Assembly (NCBI GenBank): GCA_038230395.1
Contig: JBBRNI010000011.1
Location: 1-25,717, forward strand
Direction: 5' to 3'
From: JBDSWU01 sp038230395
Lineage (GTDB): Bacteria; Patescibacteriota; Saccharimonadia; Saccharimonadales; UBA4665
DNA length: 25,717 bases
The number at the start of each line of letters is the position of its first letter. Positions within the stretch are counted from its first letter, which is position 1. A model generated the notes under the pieces. That model saw only the letters and a list, made by a program, of their open reading frames with translations. It had not been told where the DNA came from and ran no database searches. The position numbers and the translations under genes were made by a program. Shown here in pieces: positions 22,198-25,717 of the stretch.

Positions 22198-25100
22198 TTA
22201 GAAGTTTGCTTGGTAATTAATGAGTATTTCGCCGATGCGGACAGGACTGCTGGTAGTTGCCGATAGGTGGACGTCAAATGTCAGAACAGAAGTACCGGCA
22301 GTAATGGTACAAGCACCGGTAGTGTATGTGGTCAAGGCCCAGACTCCGGCTGCTCCGGCACCAGAAGTTGCCGTGCCACAGACGGCGTTGCCGTTGTAGA
22401 TTGTAAGCGTGACCACGTTGCCAGCAGCAACTGAGGCACGGTCGTTGGAGAACTGAATTGTTGGCAATGTGCCAGCCGAAGCGTCAAAGTTACTTGGTAC
22501 CAGCCAACGGGTAAAGATGTCATAGTCTTGGGCTGAAGCTTGGGTGGTCGTCCAGGTGTAGTAGTTATGGATATCACCAGCAGTGTTACAGACTGCAGTG
22601 TTAACAGCTGGTGAGCCATTACTACAGAAGTCTGAGGTCATGGTGCCGATGTTGGCGGCACTACCGGTGGCCGACATGGTGGCGCCTGGGAATTCAGGAA
22701 CTAAGGTAATATTGGTGCTGTTGCGAGCCGTACCGGTGAAGCGCAGTTGGTTGCTGGCGTTGGACGCCACGTAGTTGGTTGCGCTACCAAACAAGACACC
22801 GCCCTGAACTTCTGCTTTGGTAACGACCAGCGCCGCGTTAGCCAGTGACGGAGCTGTCAGCGAAGTGCTCAGGCCAATGCTGATGCGCTGGTTAACGCTG
22901 TCAGCGTTGAAGTAGATGGCACTTGAGCTGTTTTGTATCTGGAAAGTACTAGTTGAGGAGGCATCAGGCGCTTTGACGATCACGCTACCACCGACGCCGG
23001 TGCCACCACCGATTCCAGCCTGCAGCAGCACATTGCCACCGGTCTTGTTGCCGGTAGCTGAGCCTTGGCCAGCCTGCAATACCAAGTTGTCACCGTTATT
23101 GCCGCTCTGGCCCTGGGCAATACTAACGCTTCGGCCCGAAGCGCCGCTAGTAGACGTAAACTGGAGGCCAGTACTGTTGAGGGTTACACCGTTGCTGACT
23201 ACCTGCAATAGGACCGTGCTAGATTTTGAGGTACTACCAACGGTAACAGCTGTGGCGTTGGTAGTACCAATGTTGATTTGACCGTTGTTAGCACCAGTAT
23301 TACCAATACCCGCGTCAATGTTGACGCTGCCACCGGTGCCAGTTGCCGAAGCCCCGCCTGTGATTGTGACTGCGCCACCGGCTGTCGCACCACTGGATGC
23401 CCCTGGGGCAATGGTAATACCGTTGGCAGGCCCACCGGCTAACGTAGTAATGCTCGGAGTGTACAAAGCGGTGCTAAAGTAGCCGCTTTGGAAATTCGTG
23501 GCACTGGTACCGATGTCAAGTCCGGCGCTGAGAGCTTGGATACTGGCCCCAACATTTAGTGAACCATTAACATCGAAGTAGTCCTTGATTGTTGCACCAG
23601 CCGAGAAATCTGCAATGTGCTGGCCAGTAACGCCCTGAATAGTTAGGCCGACGACACCAGCGCCGGGTGTGACTGTATTTTGAGCGGTAGTAGTTGGAGC
23701 CTTCAGCAGAACGCCGGTGATATCACTTGCTGTAATCGTAGCGGCAACAAACCCAGTACTACCATCACTGCGCAGGTACTGACCAGCCGTACCAACACTA
23801 CCGCCTATTTTGTAGGCAGTGGCGGCGTTGATGGTCGAACCTGCGCTGAATGTTGTGCCGGCACTGAGCGCACCCGTGAAGACACCAGAGGCAGCTTGCA
23901 AAGCACCAGCCGTAGTCAGCGCTCCGGCTGAGGTAAGGCGGAAGCTGGAGGCACCAGCAATCTGGAAATTCAAGAAATCAGAGGTACTCCCTAAGGCAGC
24001 GTTAACACCAACATAGGTACCATTAGCAGCGCCGCCAGTTATTGCGGTACCAAGCTGTATCAGTGATGAGTTGACCCCTGCTACTGGCGCCGGGGTGATG
24101 GTAAGCTGCGGTCCGCCAGAGACACCGGATAAAGTCAGCGCACCAGTACCGGCAACATTGAAAGCGGCTAGGCTACTGACTACAGGGCCAACGTTAAGCG
24201 ATCCACTATTAGCGATACTAGTGTTACCAGTGGCGTCCACCGTAAATTGTGGCGTCGCGACGTTATTACCGATATTAAGGCTACCGCCCCCGATTACTGC
24301 TGAGGTAGTGATGGTGTTCGAGGTAGTAATAGTACCAAAACCAGCGGCGATAGAGCCCGAGGTCAGCGCACCGACCTTGTTTATATTGGTATAACTCTGG
24401 GTACCATCAAGAGCGGCGTTTTGCAGACGGCCAGATGTAGCGACGCTGCCGGTGTTACCAGAAATCAGTTGCGCACCATTGTAAGTTAGTAAGTCTTTGA
24501 AGCCAGTACCGGTAAGCGTCACACCGTAGAAATTGTTACCGACAGTGCTGGTAGCACTAATGTTAACACCGGTGTTGTTATTGAAGGCACCATTTGTGTT
24601 GATTGAGCCACTGAGGCCAAGGTTGAGCGCCGTCAGTGACGAAGTCGTTGAGTTACCGCTATAGGTGTTAGCGACACTCAGGTCAAAGAACTTACCGTCG
24701 CTGGCCTTAGTGTAGGATCCTACTAAACCGTTCTGGTTAACGCTGACCTGTGATGGCGTACCTGAGCTTAGGTCACCAATTAGTAGCGTCCCAGTTGGGA
24801 TGTTAACGGCGTTTCCACCAGCAACAGCGTTAAAGTTAACCGCGCCCGCGAAGCTGCTGACACCAGTACTGCTATCTTGGAATGGCACCGAGGAAGTGAC
24901 TTTGTTAGAGAATACTGACAGGTAGTGGCTAGCGGCACCGTTACTAGTGATGTCAAGAAGCGGCACTGCCGTGCTCAAAGGCGTTGCGGCGTCAGAGATC
25001 TTAATACCGCCATTAGTGCTACTGAGCAGAATCTGGGGGTTGGTGACGCCGGAGTTATCGTAGGACGCCTGAAGTGTCTGGGTGGTTGAGGATGAGGCAC

Positions 25101-25717
25101 AGCTGCCAGCAGTTATAATACCGCCCACGAATGTTGGGTTTGAGAGATACCCGACACAGGCAGCAAGGCTAACGCCCGTATTAGCACCAACAGCAAATCC
25201 GCCAGCGGCGTTGAGCAAGCCGGTGCTACTGACCTTAAGAGCAAACGTACCATTATTTTGGAAGTTCAGGAAGTCTGACGTGTTGCCTGCAGCAAGTTGA
25301 TTGATACCAATGTAGGTACCATTAAGTGAACCGCCGCTGATTGGCGAACCAAGCTGTAGCAGTGATAGCGTAGCGCTTGCAGATGGGCGGTTGGTGGCTG
25401 GGTTCAGGATCAGGCCAGTAGAGGCATTAGTGCTTGTTATGGTTCCAGTAAAGCTAGGGCTGTTGACGACGGTGAGCGCGTTACAGGTACCACCACTGCC
25501 AAGAGTAATGCTATTACCACCACCAGATAAGTTGCCAGTTCCAGTTTCACAGACCAAAGCTGTGTCGCCTCGCACAGCGGTACCAGCAGTCGAGCCATAC
25601 GTCACACTCAGGGTTGGAGTGCTGGCATTTCCAGTGTTACCAGTGGTTGTTAGGCCGGTCAGTGCGCCGAGGGTAGCAACGTAGTTACCACTAGTAATCG
25701 CACTGGTACTAAGTGCA
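22198..25717 (-). CDS. Beta-repeat surface protein, 5' end outside the window
   Basis: The frame is open to the right edge of the window, so the true start lies beyond 25717; 1172 residues are visible. A GTG at 25605 is in frame but has no reason to be the start. The protein is dominated by short glycine/threonine/serine-rich beta repeats (for example GGSVNIDAGIGNTGANNGQI and GGNVLLQAGIGGGTGVGGSV), which suggest a long beta-solenoid or fibre. A longer unit with NGTYIGIN and TSDFLNFQ occurs twice, about 435 residues apart. The C-terminal 120 residues (from about DYDIFTRWLVPSNF) look like a compact cap domain with a cysteine pair. It probably extends from the cell surface; binding partner unknown. 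The stop codon is TAA. Confidence 0.88.
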   Translation of the reverse strand, partial: ALSTSAITSGNYVATLGALTGLTTTGNTGNASTPTLSVTYGSTAGTAVRGDTALVCETGTGNLSGGGNSITLGSGGTCNALTVVNSPSFTGTITSTNASTGLILNPATNRPSASATLSLLQLGSPISGGSLNGTYIGINQLAAGNTSDFLNFQNNGTFALKVSSTGLLNAAGGFAVGANTGVSLAACVGYLSNPTFVGGIITAGSCASSSTTQTLQASYDNSGVTNPQILLSSTNGGIKISDAATPLSTAVPLLDITSNGAASHYLSVFSNKVTSSVPFQDSSTGVSSFAGAVNFNAVAGGNAVNIPTGTLLIGDLSSGTPSQVSVNQNGLVGSYTKASDGKFFDLSVANTYSGNSTTSSLTALNLGLSGSINTNGAFNNNTGVNISATSTVGNNFYGVTLTGTGFKDLLTYNGAQLISGNTGSVATSGRLQNAALDGTQSYTNINKVGALTSGSIAAGFGTITTSNTITTSAVIGGGSLNIGNNVATPQFTVDATGNTSIANSGSLNVGPVVSSLAAFNVAGTGALTLSGVSGGPQLTITPAPVAGVNSSLIQLGTAITGGAANGTYVGVNAALGSTSDFLNFQIAGASSFRLTSAGALTTAGALQAASGVFTGALSAGTTFSAGSTINAATAYKIGGSVGTAGQYLRSDGSTGFVAATITASDITGVLLKAPTTTAQNTVTPGAGVVGLTIQGVTGQHIADFSAGATIKDYFDVNGSLNVGASIQALSAGLDIGTSATNFQSGYFSTALYTPSITTLAGGPANGITIAPGASSGATAGGAVTITGGASATGTGGSVNIDAGIGNTGANNGQINIGTTNATAVTVGSTSKSSTVLLQVVSNGVTLNSTGLQFTSTSGASGRSVSIAQGQSGNNGDNLVLQAGQGSATGNKTGGNVLLQAGIGGGTGVGGSVIVKAPDASSTSTFQIQNSSSAIYFNADSVNQRISIGLSTSLTAPSLANAALVVTKAEVQGGVLFGSATNYVASNASNQLRFTGTARNSTNITLVPEFPGATMSATGSAANIGTMTSDFCSNGSPAVNTAVCNTAGDIHNYYTWTTTQASAQDYDIFTRWLVPSNFDASAGTLPTIQFSNDRASVAAGNVVTLTIYNGNAVCGTATSGAGAAGVWALTTYTTGACTITAGTSVLTFDVHLSATTSSPVRIGEILINYQANF

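Noticed and set aside
22198..25605. GTG at 25605 as the start of the beta-repeat protein
   Set aside because: The frame stays open with the same repeat composition to the window edge, and no ribosome-binding site precedes the GTG, so the gene is cut by the window.
175..25717. UGA recoded as glycine (as in Gracilibacteria and SR1)
   Set aside because: All genes, including very long glycine-rich ones, read through at full length without in-frame TGA, so recoding is not supported; only absence of TGA as a stop is seen.
19204..25717. Prophage or phage tail module
   Set aside because: Despite tail-collar-like and fibre-like sequences there is no terminase, portal, capsid, integrase or lysis gene, and the proteins have signal peptides or anchors.
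1..25717. CRISPR array
   Set aside because: No regularly spaced identical repeats were seen; repetition in the surface genes is degenerate and protein-coding.

Overview
The window looks like chromosomal DNA from a Candidate Phyla Radiation (Patescibacteria) bacterium, most likely a Saccharibacteria (TM7) relative. The signs are short EF-Ts, a cysteine-free L31 with an alanine/lysine tail, several near-leaderless mRNAs, about half G+C, and very large single-anchor surface proteins built from beta repeats. The phylum is inferred from overall gene content; no rRNA is present to prove it.

Layout. Positions 1-4721 hold translation genes: tsf and rpsB on the minus strand, then rpmE, prfA and prmC on the plus strand. 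RF1 (prfA) sits directly before the methylase that modifies it (prmC). Positions 4770-9601 hold envelope genes: an HtrA-type anchored protease, a polytopic membrane protein of unknown function, a LytR-CpsA-Psr (LCP) protein, and signal peptidase I. Positions 9641-18203 hold the chromosome partitioning pair parB (+) and parA (-). They are separated by a 6.5-kb minus-strand gene for a 2158-residue mosaic surface protein with two beta-propellers, Fn3-like modules, a PA14 domain and a ligand-binding-like C-terminal region. Positions 18351-25717 hold a small anchored protein on the plus strand. After it comes a minus-strand run of secreted genes: a 5'-truncated beta-repeat protein, a 42-residue charged protein, a 666-residue tail-collar-like secreted protein, and an overlapping TolB-like propeller protein.

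The most notable unexplained structure is a pair of intergenic elements of identical length (179 nt) at 2441-2619 and 10642-10820. They have 19-nt terminal inverted repeats and internal hairpins that show compensatory changes between the copies. They lie just after rpmE and parB respectively. They look either like a MITE-type element or like a structured RNA/DNA element under selection for folding.

Other patterns: four plus-strand genes have a -10 box only 6-10 nt from the start codon and no Shine-Dalgarno sequence, which suggests leaderless mRNAs. None of the 17 genes ends in TGA (10 TAG, 7 TAA). An AT-rich island lies inside the giant surface gene. All calls rest on reading the sequence; no database search was run.
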